From positions 124,001 through 188,000 of the forward strand of contig NZ_JBLXJC010000002.1 in assembly GCF_048269205.1 (NCBI RefSeq): DNA of 64,000 nucleotides. The letters are read 5' to 3'. The stretch is from Emcibacter sp048269205. Its GTDB lineage: Bacteria > Pseudomonadota > Alphaproteobacteria > Sphingomonadales > Emcibacteraceae. The notes beneath the pieces were generated by a model that did not search any database, had not been told where the DNA came from, and saw only the letters and a list, made by a program, of their open reading frames with translations. A program made the translations under genes and the position numbers. The first letter of the stretch is position 1; each line of letters opens with the position of its first letter. Below, piece by piece: positions 9,039 through 17,485 of this stretch.

Positions 9039-10259
9039 CTATCCAGTAATTCCGGCCTTTTCCGCCGCCTGCTGCAGATCCTCGATCACATCGTCGGGAT
9101 GTTCCAGGCCAACGGACAGGCGCAGCATGCCTTCGGTGATGCCAACTTCCAGCCGGCTCTCCTCTGCGACACTGGCATGGGTCGTGCTGGCCGGATGGGT
9201 CATCAGGCTTTTAGAATCCCCGATATTGTTGGAGATATCGATAATTTCCAGATTATTGAGGAAATTAAACGCCTGTTCCCGGCCCCCAGGCACCTGCAGG
9301 GCAAGAATAGTGCCGCCCCGGCTCATCTGCTTCATGGCCAGATCGTGCTGGTCAAAGCTCTTCAGACCCGGATAGCGTACCCAGTCAAAACCTTTCATGT
9401 CGGACAGCGCCCCGGCCACCTTTTCTGCATTATCACAGGTTTTGTGAACCCGCATATCAAGTGTTTCAAGGCCCTTCAGCAATACCCATGCGTTAAAGGG
9501 ACTAATATTCGGTCCTGTATTACGGATAAAGGGCAGCACCTGCTCCTCGAGAATTTTATTCGAGGTCAGAATACAGCCGCCAAGCACCCGTCCCTGCCCG
9601 TCAATATGCTTTGTCGCGCTGTAAGCGACAATATCAGCGCCATACTCCATGGGCTTTTGCAGAATCGGCGAAGCGAAGACATTATCCACCACCACCAGGG
9701 CGCCGTTTTCATGAGCGAGGTCGCAGACGAACTGCAGATCGACCACATCCAGCGTCGGGTTGGCCGGAGTTTCCAGAAAGAAGGCCGTGGTATTGGGACG
9801 CACTGCCGCCTTCCAGGCTTCATTGTCCCGGCCATCGACCAGAGTGCATTCCACCCCAAAGCGGGGCAGCTGGGTTTCCACCAGCCAGCGGCAGGAGCCG
9901 AACAGGGCACGACTGGAAACCACATGATCACCTGCCTTGACGATGCTCATCATGGCGGCTGAAATGGCTGCCATGCCGGTAGCTGTCGAGCGGGCGGCTT
10001 CCGCCCCCTCGATCAGGGCCATACGATCCTCGAACATGGCGGCTGTGGGATTGCGCAGGCGGCTGTAGGTATAGCCTTCCTGCTCACCGGCGAAACGGGC
10101 GGCGACATCTTCCGCACAATCATAGGAATAACCGGAAGTCATGAACATGGCCTCGCTGGTTTCCCCCAGCTCACTACGCCATGTGCCGCCGCGAACCAGC
10201 TGGGTTTCCAGCCGCCAGCGGGACGTCCTGTCCTTGTCCTGTCCGGTTTGTCGTTTCAT
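9039..10259 (-). CDS. metZ: O-succinylhomoserine sulfhydrylase
   Basis: PLP-dependent Cys/Met metabolism enzyme joining O-succinylhomoserine and sulfide to make homocysteine. About 406 residues from the ATG at 10259; an in-frame extension to 10343 reads through probable promoter sequence and is not supported by conservation. Visible are the YSRLRNPT motif, the Asp of the VVDNVFASPILQKP segment, and the PLP lysine in AYSATKHIDGQGR. The GQGR following the lysine and the alphaproteobacterial context point to MetZ rather than MetB or MetC. First gene of metZ-apaG-folE-trkH. Confidence 0.93.
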   Translation of the reverse strand: MKRQTGQDKDRTSRWRLETQLVRGGTWRSELGETSEAMFMTSGYSYDCAEDVAARFAGEQEGYTYSRLRNPTAAMFEDRMALIEGAEAARSTATGMAAISAAMMSIVKAGDHVVSSRALFGSCRWLVETQLPRFGVECTLVDGRDNEAWKAAVRPNTTAFFLETPANPTLDVVDLQFVCDLAHENGALVVVDNVFASPILQKPMEYGADIVAYSATKHIDGQGRVLGGCILTSNKILEEQVLPFIRNTGPNISPFNAWVLLKGLETLDMRVHKTCDNAEKVAGALSDMKGFDWVRYPGLKSFDQHDLAMKQMSRGGTILALQVPGGREQAFNFLNNLEIIDISNNIGDSKSLMTHPASTTHASVAEESRLEVGITEGMLRLSVGLEHPDDVIEDLQQAAEKAGITG

Positions 10260-10360
10260 TTTCCGTTCCCGAAATACTGTTGGATACAATGAATGAGACT
10301 TGGTATCGGCTAAAGCGCCCGGCGTCAAGAAAAGCCTGAGCAAAATCGCGGTTTCTCGCC

Positions 10361-11305
10361 CTATCCGTTGCAGGATGCCCCGCCCAGCACACAGAATTTT
10401 GCACAGTGCGGGTGATTGAGCGAAACGGAAGGCCGCATGCCGGCCAGAGTTGTCCCCATATCAAACTGCCTGTCATAGGGCAGCAATGTACAGGGCATGA
10501 CGGTTGGTGCCCCCTCGCCACGTCGTTTGACAACCATGCGCGACGTGGCGCACATCATGGCATCGGGCGATACACCCAGAATATCCCAGCAGGCGGTGGT
10601 TATTTCCGGCACATCGGCCATTTCATCCATTTCCGGAAACAAAACAAGTTGCGCAGGATCGAATGCGTCCAGCCCCAGCGACAACTCGTCAAACAGGGTT
10701 TGATATCCCCGACGCATATCTTTCTCTTCCTCGCCAGCGAAGGTACGCCCGGCAATGCTCAGGGCAAAGCCGTTTGTCGCCAGCCAGGCGACCCCTTCAA
10801 TCGTCGGCGTCCAGCTCCGCGCCCCCCGTTCCTCTTCGTGGATTTCCTGCCGGTAATGATCAATGGATACCCTGAACTTCAACTGGCGGCCGAACCTTTC
10901 TTTAAGGACCAGGAGAGATTTTTTGTTGTGATGCAGGGGTTTCATGGCATTGGTCAGCACCAGCACCTCAAAACCACCCGAGAGACATTCCTCAAGAATG
11001 CCCGTGATCTCCGGATTCATGAAGGGTTCGCCACCCGTGAGACCAATTTCCCGGACCGGCAGCTGTTCTTGCCGGATTTCCACAAGATAGCCTGCCACGT
11101 CTTCCCTGCTGATATAGGCCAGCCGGTCGTTGGTCGGCGAAGACTCGATATAGCAGTTGCGGCATTCCAGATTGCACAGGGTGCCGGTATTGAACCAGAG
11201 CGTTTCCAGTTCAACAAGATCAACCCGGGCCCGCTCCTCTCCCGACACGGTATGGTCGGGGTGGCGGAACTTCAGGCGTGCTGTGGCATCCATGAGTTTC
11301 TCCAT
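10361..11305 (-). CDS. Radical SAM protein of unknown substrate
   Basis: Cytoplasmic 4Fe-4S radical S-adenosylmethionine enzyme, about 314 residues. The cluster motif is C-X3-C-X2-C (CNLECRNC, Cys44, Cys48, Cys51), followed by the SAM-binding LTGGEPFMNPE near residues 89-99. The C-terminus is cysteine-rich: PCTLLPYD, then HCAKFC and a terminal ASCNG, which could bind an auxiliary cluster. Three start codons are possible: TTG 11308, ATG 11305 and ATG 11293, the last with a good GGAG six bases upstream. It lies upstream of metZ with a gap of about 100 bases. Substrate and product are not recognisable. Confidence 0.82.
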   Translation of the reverse strand: MEKLMDATARLKFRHPDHTVSGEERARVDLVELETLWFNTGTLCNLECRNCYIESSPTNDRLAYISREDVAGYLVEIRQEQLPVREIGLTGGEPFMNPEITGILEECLSGGFEVLVLTNAMKPLHHNKKSLLVLKERFGRQLKFRVSIDHYRQEIHEEERGARSWTPTIEGVAWLATNGFALSIAGRTFAGEEEKDMRRGYQTLFDELSLGLDAFDPAQLVLFPEMDEMADVPEITTACWDILGVSPDAMMCATSRMVVKRRGEGAPTVMPCTLLPYDRQFDMGTTLAGMRPSVSLNHPHCAKFCVLGGASCNG

Positions 11306-11414
11306 CAAACCCTGAAGGAATTATAGCAGGTAATACGGCAAAATAGAGGAATGATTTTCGCTGGATTTTATCCCGGGGATCAATTATAGGAAATTCAACA
11401 ATCAAGGCCACCAG

Positions 11415-11858
11415 ATGTTAAACATGTCGCGTATCACGGGAAAAAACAGATTTTCCGGCCCCAAATCCAGGGGTCTGGCAACTGTTCTGATTCTCCTGTC
11501 CATGTTCTTCAACATCATTGGCACAGTGGCCGCGGCCGAGAGCTGGTCAGGCATTCACCAGAGTCTGAAACAGGCTGAGGGCATCATCTATGTGCTCTGT
11601 ACCCCCAACGGGGTCAAAAAAATCGCCTTTGACAAAGACGGCAATCCCGTCAAACAGGACGACAGTTCCTCGGACAACCTCTGCCTGTTCTGTCTGCCCT
11701 TCCACAAGATTGATACGGCTCTGCTGAGCCCGGATGCACCGGTTCAGTTCATAGCCCTGCCTCGCAACCCTACACCGGTTGCCCTTCACGACAAACTGCT
11801 GCTTCCTTCTTTCGAGAGCAGCCCGTCGTCACCACGCGCCCCGCCACTTTACTCCTGA
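11415..11858 (+). CDS. DUF2946 family protein, probably copper-related
   Basis: 147 residues with an N-terminal hydrophobic segment (about 21-40, ending in AAAES) that is a signal peptide or anchor. The mature part has the DUF2946 pattern: CTPNGVKKI, then a spacer and a CLFCLPFH motif whose two cysteines and histidine could bind metal. It precedes the copper-type TonB receptor by 89 bases on the same strand, the usual DUF2946 setting. Family call rests on the motif and neighbour. A periplasmic metal-handling role is inference. Confidence 0.8.
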   Translation: MLNMSRITGKNRFSGPKSRGLATVLILLSMFFNIIGTVAAAESWSGIHQSLKQAEGIIYVLCTPNGVKKIAFDKDGNPVKQDDSSSDNLCLFCLPFHKIDTALLSPDAPVQFIALPRNPTPVALHDKLLLPSFESSPSSPRAPPLYS

Positions 11859-11947
11859 TTTCATTCTGCACCCGGCATCCCTGCAGGTCGCTTTCCATGC
11901 GGCCGGCAATTACTGCCGAACACATAATTAAATCATGAGTAAAAAAT

Positions 11948-14053
11948 ATGTATTCAATCAATAATACACGTCACCTGACAACCGCCCTTGTAACAACCCT
12001 GGCATTCCTGCCTCTTGCCGCACATGCCCAGACCACTGTCGTTACCCCGAATACGGGCATGGAAGAAATTCTGGTCGAGGGTCAGGTCAGCGTCAACCCG
12101 GCCCTGTCCAGCGCCATACCAAAGAACTCCAGCACCCTGCCTGCCGCCGACGGGGGTGATTTCCTGCGTTCTCTGCCCGGTGTGGACGGCAGCCGCATGG
12201 GCGGTCACGGCATTGACCCGATTATTCGCGGTCAGGCCCGCACCCAGCTAAATATCATCAACAACGGGGTTTTCACCTATAATGGCTGCCCTAACCGCAT
12301 GGATCCGCCGAGCAGCTACAGCGACATTCAGACTACCGACATCGTGATCGTTCAACGTGGTTACCAATCCGTGCAGTACGGCCCGGGCGGAACAGGGGGC
12401 ACGGTGATCTTTGAACATCAGGCACCGACCTTTGAAGAAGGCCAGACCGTCAAGGTCGCCACCGGCGCAGGCTATGAAAGCAACGGGGATATCTTCTCCC
12501 TGTCAGGCGACGGTTCCGCCAAAGTCGGCGCAGGGTACGTGCGCGCCACCGGTCACTTCAAGGATGCCGGCAACTACGAGGATGGCGACGGCGAGGAGGT
12601 CCGCAGTTCCTTCACACAATATGGCGGCGGCATGGAAGCGGGCCTCAAGGATGAAAACACCGAAGCCAGCATCGGCGTTACTTATGAGCGTATCGAGGAC
12701 GCCCTGTTTGCCGGCGCCGGCATGGACAGCCCGGAATCCGAAAACATCAGCCTGCGCGGTAATGTTGATCAGGACATTGACGGCACCGGCCCCCTCAAAG
12801 CCGTTCACTTCAATGCCTACTGGTCCGATGTGAATCATGTCATGGACAACTTCTCTCTTCGTAACCGGATGATGATGTTCCGGCAAGCTGATACCTCCAC
12901 CACATCATATGGCGGCAAGTTTGTCGCCGACATGGAAGCCGGGGGGAGCAAATTCAATCTGGGGATTGATCTGCAAAATCGCAATATGACCAGTGTCAGT
13001 ACCGGCAATGACATGAACCCTGACATGCTCAACTTATTGCAATCCTTTGAGATGCCGGATTTGAACCAGATCGGTTTCTTTGTCGAGGGCACCACACCGG
13101 TTGCGGAAAAAGTAACACTCAAGGCGGGACTGCGTTATGACCATGTTTCCGTTAATCATCACGCCGACCAGGCCATCACCATGGGTATGATGCGGTCGCC
13201 CAACGCTCTATACCAGAAATATTACGGGGTGACGGCGGAAGACAGCAAAGAAGACAATCTCAGCGGCCTGTTGCGTCTGGAATATAACATCGGCACGTCT
13301 TCCACAGCCTATTTCGGCGTAAGCCGCAGCGTGCGCACCGCCGACATTACAGAACGTGCCATCGCCAGAGATATGGGCAATGCGCCGGTCATGAATATGA
13401 GCTGGATCGGCAATCCCAATCTGGCGCCGGAGAAACATTACCAGATAGACGCCGGTTACGGCCTCCGCAAGGAAGGCTGGTCCATGCTGCTGTCCGCCTA
13501 TTATGACGAAGTGGACGACTATATCTTCCGTGATCATGCCCGCGGCCAGGATGGCATCCTTGTTGCCGACGGTGCGCAGATCTATCGCAACATCGACGCC
13601 CGGCTGTGGGGGGTCGAGGTTGAAGGTAGTCTGAAAGTTATGGACAAACTGACCCTGGCCGCCGATGCCGCCTATACCAATGGCCAGAACAAGGACCTGG
13701 ACATTCCCCTGCCCCAGATCCCGCCCTTTTCCGGACAAATCAGCCTGACTTGGGAAGAGCAGGACTGGGAACTTGGCGGGCGCATGCGCTGGGCCGTAAA
13801 ACAGACCCGGGTCGATGATAATGCCATGACCGGCAGCGGCCGCGACGTGCAGCAAACCCCGGGCTGGGCGGTCATTGACCTGTACGGGCGTTATAATGTC
13901 AGCAAGGACATCACCCTTCGAGCCGGTGTCTCCAACCTGTTTGACAAGGCCTATACCAACCACCTGAACCGGGAGAACAGCTACGACGGTACCGAGGTCC
14001 AGGTGAACGAGCCCGGACGGTCCTTCTACATCAGATTGCAGGCCGCTTTCTAA
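11948..14053 (+). CDS. TonB-dependent copper receptor (OprC/NosA type)
   Basis: Outer-membrane TonB-dependent channel of 701 residues. Signal peptide of about 27 residues ending AHAQ, a TonB-box-like region (MEEILVEG), a plug domain, then a beta-barrel ending in the aromatic YIRLQAAF. The plug carries the copper-receptor hallmark GCPNRMDPPSSY near residue 115, and the barrel has methionine-rich stretches (MNMSW, MGMMRSP) suited to copper binding. It follows a DUF2946 gene and ends at a strong terminator. Copper as ligand follows from the family. No siderophore genes are nearby. Confidence 0.9.
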   Translation: MYSINNTRHLTTALVTTLAFLPLAAHAQTTVVTPNTGMEEILVEGQVSVNPALSSAIPKNSSTLPAADGGDFLRSLPGVDGSRMGGHGIDPIIRGQARTQLNIINNGVFTYNGCPNRMDPPSSYSDIQTTDIVIVQRGYQSVQYGPGGTGGTVIFEHQAPTFEEGQTVKVATGAGYESNGDIFSLSGDGSAKVGAGYVRATGHFKDAGNYEDGDGEEVRSSFTQYGGGMEAGLKDENTEASIGVTYERIEDALFAGAGMDSPESENISLRGNVDQDIDGTGPLKAVHFNAYWSDVNHVMDNFSLRNRMMMFRQADTSTTSYGGKFVADMEAGGSKFNLGIDLQNRNMTSVSTGNDMNPDMLNLLQSFEMPDLNQIGFFVEGTTPVAEKVTLKAGLRYDHVSVNHHADQAITMGMMRSPNALYQKYYGVTAEDSKEDNLSGLLRLEYNIGTSSTAYFGVSRSVRTADITERAIARDMGNAPVMNMSWIGNPNLAPEKHYQIDAGYGLRKEGWSMLLSAYYDEVDDYIFRDHARGQDGILVADGAQIYRNIDARLWGVEVEGSLKVMDKLTLAADAAYTNGQNKDLDIPLPQIPPFSGQISLTWEEQDWELGGRMRWAVKQTRVDDNAMTGSGRDVQQTPGWAVIDLYGRYNVSKDITLRAGVSNLFDKAYTNHLNRENSYDGTEVQVNEPGRSFYIRLQAAF

Positions 14054-14078
14054 TCCCTTACCACGGCCTGCAAGTAAG

Positions 14079-14122
14079 CGACGCGTCCCTCCCCCCCCCG
14101 GAAGGGACGCGTCGTCTTTTTT
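14079..14122 (+). terminator. Rho-independent terminator after the copper receptor
   Basis: A perfect 12-bp stem (14079-14090 pairing with 14103-14114) with a 12-nt loop that contains nine consecutive C residues, followed by a TCTTTTTT tract. It separates the receptor gene from tRNA-Gly. Confidence 0.9.
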
Positions 14123-14142
14123 ACAGCATTGAAAGGGAGTTA

Positions 14143-14171
14143 TTGAAAAGACCCTGAAAAGGGGGTAGAAG
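14143..14171 (+). promoter_or_regulatory. Probable promoter of tRNA-Gly
   Basis: TTGAAA (14143-14148), 17-base spacer, TAGAAG (14166-14171; 4 of 6 to TATAAT). Transcription would begin about 9 bases before the tRNA 5' end at 14187. Confidence 0.5.
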
Positions 14172-14186
14172 ATTCCGGAGTAAAAA

Positions 14187-14260
14187 GCGGGTGTAGTTCA
14201 ATGGTAGAACGAAAGCTTCCCAAGCTTTAGACGAGGGTTCGATTCCCTTCACCCGCTCCA
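14187..14260 (+). tRNA. tRNA-Gly (anticodon CCC), CCA encoded
   Basis: Complete 74-nt cloverleaf. The seven-base acceptor stem GCGGGTG pairs exactly with CACCCGC. The D arm contains TAGTTCAATGGTAGAA. The anticodon stem AAAGC/GCTTT encloses the loop TTCCCAA, giving anticodon CCC, which reads the GGG glycine codon. The T arm contains GGGTTCGATTCCC, and TCCA closes the gene (discriminator T plus encoded CCA). It marks the left border of the polysaccharide locus. No second copy of its 3' end was noticed that would mark an attachment site. Confidence 0.97.
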
Positions 14261-14378
14261 GATTTTTCCTCCCCTCAGAATTATAGTTAACACTTTTTTA
14301 TAGAGAAGCTTGTAGCTTTCCAGTATAAAATCATAAAAAGAACTGTATCGGGTTTTCCCGGGCACAAAGGAGGATTAT

Positions 14379-15563
14379 TTGTCCAAAGTCTGGTCCAAGC
14401 CATTGTCTCCATGGCCCAATTTCGAACAAGATGAAATCGATGCCGCCGTCAACGTATTGCAGTCAGGCAAAGTTAACTACTGGACTGGCAATGAATGCAA
14501 CACCTTTGAAGAGGAATTCGCAGCCTACACAAGAACCGCCCACGCCATTGCCGTCGCCAACGGCACGCTGGCTCTGGAACTGGCCCTTCATGCACTGGAC
14601 ATTTCCGAAGGCGACGAAGTTATCGTCACCCCCCGGACCTTCCTGGCCAGCGCGAGCTGTATTGTTCGGGAAGGCGCGACACCGGTGTTTGCAGATGTCG
14701 ATCCCATAAGCGGCAACCTGACTGCAGAAACGATCACAGGAAAAATTACCGACAAAACGAAAGCCGTTATTCTTGTTCATTTGGCAGGCTGGCCCTGCGA
14801 AATGGACCCGATAATGGAACTCGCCGAACAATATAACTTTTATGTCATCGAAGACTGCGCCCAAGCCCATGGCGCCGAGTACAGGGGGCGCCCTGTCGGC
14901 AGCATTGGCCATGTCGGGTGTTTCTCCTTTTGCCAGGACAAGATCATGACCACGGGCGGAGAAGGCGGCATGCTGGTCACCAATGATACGGAACTATGGA
15001 AGAAAGCCTGGGGTTTCAAAGATCACGGCAAGTCCTATGACGCCGTATTTCAGAAGGAACATCCTCCGGGTTTCCGCTGGCTTCATGAAAGTTTCGGCAC
15101 CAATTACCGCCTGACGGAAATGCAGGCGGCAATTGGCCGCCGGCAATTGGCAAAGCTACCGGACTGGACAGAGGCCCGACAGAAAAATGCCGCCATTCTG
15201 GATGAATGTGTTGCGAACCTGCCCGCGCTGAAGAAGCTTGACGTTCCAGCATATGTAAAACACGCCCGCTACAAATATTATACCTATGTCGACGAGACGA
15301 AACTGAAACCTGACTGGAACCGGGACAGAATTCGGGAAGCAATCTGGGACGAAGGCATTACCTGCATGTCAGGAAGCTGCTCGGAAATTTACAAGGAAAA
15401 AGCGTTCGACGGCACTACGTTCCGGCCCGCCCAGGCTCTGCCGGTGGCCCGGAAACTCGGGGATATCAGCCTGATGTTCCTGATCCACCACACCCTTACG
15501 GCAGAGGAAATGGACGCAAGTTGCCGAGCCATCGAAAAGGTTATGCAGCAGGCGATGAAATAA
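14379..15563 (+). CDS. DegT/DnrJ/EryC1/StrS-family sugar aminotransferase
   Basis: PLP-dependent enzyme that transaminates a nucleotide-linked 4-keto sugar. 394 residues. The start is TTG at 14379 with an excellent AAAGGAGG Shine-Dalgarno (14367-14374). Visible are the ANGTLALELAL cofactor motif, EDCAQAHGA with the PLP-contacting Asp, and the Schiff-base lysine in SFCQDKIMTTGGEGG. First gene of the polysaccharide locus, followed by a 4,6-dehydratase and a phosphoglycosyltransferase, an order matching PglE-like enzymes of bacillosamine-type synthesis. The exact sugar cannot be read from sequence; perosamine-type or other 4-amino sugars are alternatives. Confidence 0.88.
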   Translation: MSKVWSKPLSPWPNFEQDEIDAAVNVLQSGKVNYWTGNECNTFEEEFAAYTRTAHAIAVANGTLALELALHALDISEGDEVIVTPRTFLASASCIVREGATPVFADVDPISGNLTAETITGKITDKTKAVILVHLAGWPCEMDPIMELAEQYNFYVIEDCAQAHGAEYRGRPVGSIGHVGCFSFCQDKIMTTGGEGGMLVTNDTELWKKAWGFKDHGKSYDAVFQKEHPPGFRWLHESFGTNYRLTEMQAAIGRRQLAKLPDWTEARQKNAAILDECVANLPALKKLDVPAYVKHARYKYYTYVDETKLKPDWNRDRIREAIWDEGITCMSGSCSEIYKEKAFDGTTFRPAQALPVARKLGDISLMFLIHHTLTAEEMDASCRAIEKVMQQAMK

Positions 15564-15614
15564 TGCCGTACCGGCTGGATGGCCGGAGGAGCAAAGGAAA
15601 AAGAGTAACAGTCG

Positions 15615-16805
15615 ATGAATGAAATTTTACAGCTTGTAGGTCGGGAAAAACCGCTGTTCAGGGAAGACCTGAAAGAAACCTCGGACGCCCTAAAATCCGC
15701 CATCGAAGGAAAACGGGTCTTGGTGATTGGCGGTGCCGGATCAATTGGCCAGAATGTGGCCAAGGAAGTCTTCAAAAGAAACCCCGCCGTTCTGCATGTT
15801 GTGGATATCAGTGAGAACAATCTTGTCGAACTTGTCCGAGATATCCGCAGCTCCCTTGGGTATATTCAGGGCGACACTGCTTTTCTGCCCATTGACATGG
15901 GGTCCAGGGAATATGAGTCCTTCTGGAACAAGAACGCCCCTTATGACTATATTTTCAATCTGGCAGCCATGAAACATGTGCGTAGCGAGAAAGACGAATT
16001 CTCCCTGATGCGTATGATTAAAACCAATATACTCTATACACAGAAAACACTTGACCTGGCCATCAAAGCCGGGGCTAAGAAATATTTTGCGGTTTCCACA
16101 GACAAGGCGGAAAGTCCGGCAAACCTTATGGGCGCCACAAAACGGATTATGGAGCTTTGCCTGTCGCAGCACGGCAGCCAGACGGCCGTCTCCACCGCCC
16201 GTTTCGCCAACGTGGCTTTCTCCGATGGCAGCCTGTTGCATGGTTTTGGTGAACGGCTGAATAAACGCCAACCCCTGTCCGCGCCAAAGGATGTAAAACG
16301 CTATTTCATGACCGGCCCGGAAGCCGGGCTCCTCTGCCTGTTCTCAGCGGTCCTTGGAAATGACGACGAAATTTATTTCCCCAACCTGAATCCCGAGGAA
16401 AACCTGATTACATTTTCCCAGATTGCCGAACGCTATCTGGAACAGAAAGGCTATGAGCCAGTTCGGGTTGATAGCGAAGACGAGGCACGCGCCAGAACTG
16501 AAGAACTTATTCCCCAAGGTAAATGGCCCTGTTATTTCTTCGAAAGCGACACGTCCGGAGAAAAACCTTTTGAAGAATTTTATTCAGCAAAAGACAACGT
16601 CGATTGGGATCGTCATCATGATCTTGGCGTTATCAGGGGCATCTCTCCTGAAAGCGGGAAGGACGTTGCACAGTTCATTTCTGCTATCGAAAATCTGGCA
16701 GCTTCCGGAGACTGGTCAAAATCACAACTAGTGAGCCTGATCAAGGATTATTGCCCGACACTCGCCCATGTAGAAACCGGCAAATATCTTGATGGGAAAA
16801 TGTAA
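15615..16805 (+). CDS. Nucleotide-sugar 4,6-dehydratase (CapD/PglF-like, soluble)
   Basis: Extended short-chain dehydrogenase of the Polysacc_synt_2 family, 396 residues, lacking the N-terminal membrane segments of full-length PglF/CapD. The NAD site is GGAGSIG (39-45), and the catalytic region is STDKAESPANLMGATKR (161-177) with the Thr-Asp-Lys triad and Met in place of the usual SDR Tyr, as in UDP-GlcNAc 4,6-dehydratases. It probably makes the 4-keto substrate for the preceding aminotransferase. The last codon overlaps the start of the next gene by one base (TAATG). An epimerase role is a less likely alternative. Confidence 0.85.
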   Translation: MNEILQLVGREKPLFREDLKETSDALKSAIEGKRVLVIGGAGSIGQNVAKEVFKRNPAVLHVVDISENNLVELVRDIRSSLGYIQGDTAFLPIDMGSREYESFWNKNAPYDYIFNLAAMKHVRSEKDEFSLMRMIKTNILYTQKTLDLAIKAGAKKYFAVSTDKAESPANLMGATKRIMELCLSQHGSQTAVSTARFANVAFSDGSLLHGFGERLNKRQPLSAPKDVKRYFMTGPEAGLLCLFSAVLGNDDEIYFPNLNPEENLITFSQIAERYLEQKGYEPVRVDSEDEARARTEELIPQGKWPCYFFESDTSGEKPFEEFYSAKDNVDWDRHHDLGVIRGISPESGKDVAQFISAIENLAASGDWSKSQLVSLIKDYCPTLAHVETGKYLDGKM

Positions 16806-17485
16806 TGAAGCGTCTGTTTGATATCGTATTTTCCGCCCTTGCTCTACTCATCTTGTCTCCCGTCCTTATTCCAATCATGGTAATTTTACGATTTTCTGGT
16901 GAAGGGGAAATTTTCTACCGCCAGGAACGTATCGGAAAGGGCAACAAACCTTTTTATATTACAAAGTTCGCGACCATGTTGAAGGATAGCCCCAACATGG
17001 AAGGCGGTAGCTACACACTGCAAAATGACCCGCGTGTTTTACCCATTGGAAGGTTCTTACGCAAATCAAAGATCAATGAATTCCCCCAGTTTTGGGATAT
17101 TCTTGTCGGCAACATGAGCTTTGTCGGTCCCCGCCCCCAAATGACCAAAGTTACCTCATGGTATCCGGAAAAATACAAGGAAGTACTGGACGCTGTCCGG
17201 CCCGGACTGACCGGTGTGGGGTCAATCGTTTTCCGCGATGAAGAAGCCATCCTGTCGCGGGCAGCCGATTATGACTATTGCTACAAGAACGAAATCATTC
17301 CCTATAAAACCGAACTGGAGCTCTGGTACAAGGATAACACCTCGTTCCTGACCGATATTGTCTTGATGGTCATTACGGCTTGGGTGGTTATCTTTCCGGA
17401 GAGCCAGATTCTTTTCAAGATATTTCCCTCTCTGCCCAAGGCAGATATCGGCAAATTCGGGATGGGGGCTGAAGCTACTTCTTAA
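16805..17485 (+). CDS. Bacterial sugar transferase (monotopic phosphoglycosyltransferase)
   Basis: Transfers a sugar-1-phosphate from a UDP-sugar to undecaprenyl phosphate, starting glycan assembly on the inner membrane. 226 residues: an N-terminal re-entrant hydrophobic helix (about 8-29), then the catalytic domain with YRQERIGKGNKPF and the conserved FVGPRPQ motif. The canonical pre-catalytic DE pair is not obvious in KDSPNMEGG and should be checked. Size matches PglC-like short enzymes. It is translationally coupled to the dehydratase and overlaps, tail to tail, the last 11 bases of the acetyltransferase gene on the other strand. Confidence 0.87.
   Translation: MKRLFDIVFSALALLILSPVLIPIMVILRFSGEGEIFYRQERIGKGNKPFYITKFATMLKDSPNMEGGSYTLQNDPRVLPIGRFLRKSKINEFPQFWDILVGNMSFVGPRPQMTKVTSWYPEKYKEVLDAVRPGLTGVGSIVFRDEEAILSRAADYDYCYKNEIIPYKTELELWYKDNTSFLTDIVLMVITAWVVIFPESQILFKIFPSLPKADIGKFGMGAEATS

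Noticed and set aside
10260..10360. SAM-II-type riboswitch before metZ
   Set aside because: This is a usual place for one in alphaproteobacteria, but I could not match the conserved SAM-II core or pseudoknot by eye. A covariance-model search would decide.
14187..14260. tRNA-Gly as an integrase attachment site
   Set aside because: No integrase gene and no second copy of the tRNA 3' end were noticed in the window.
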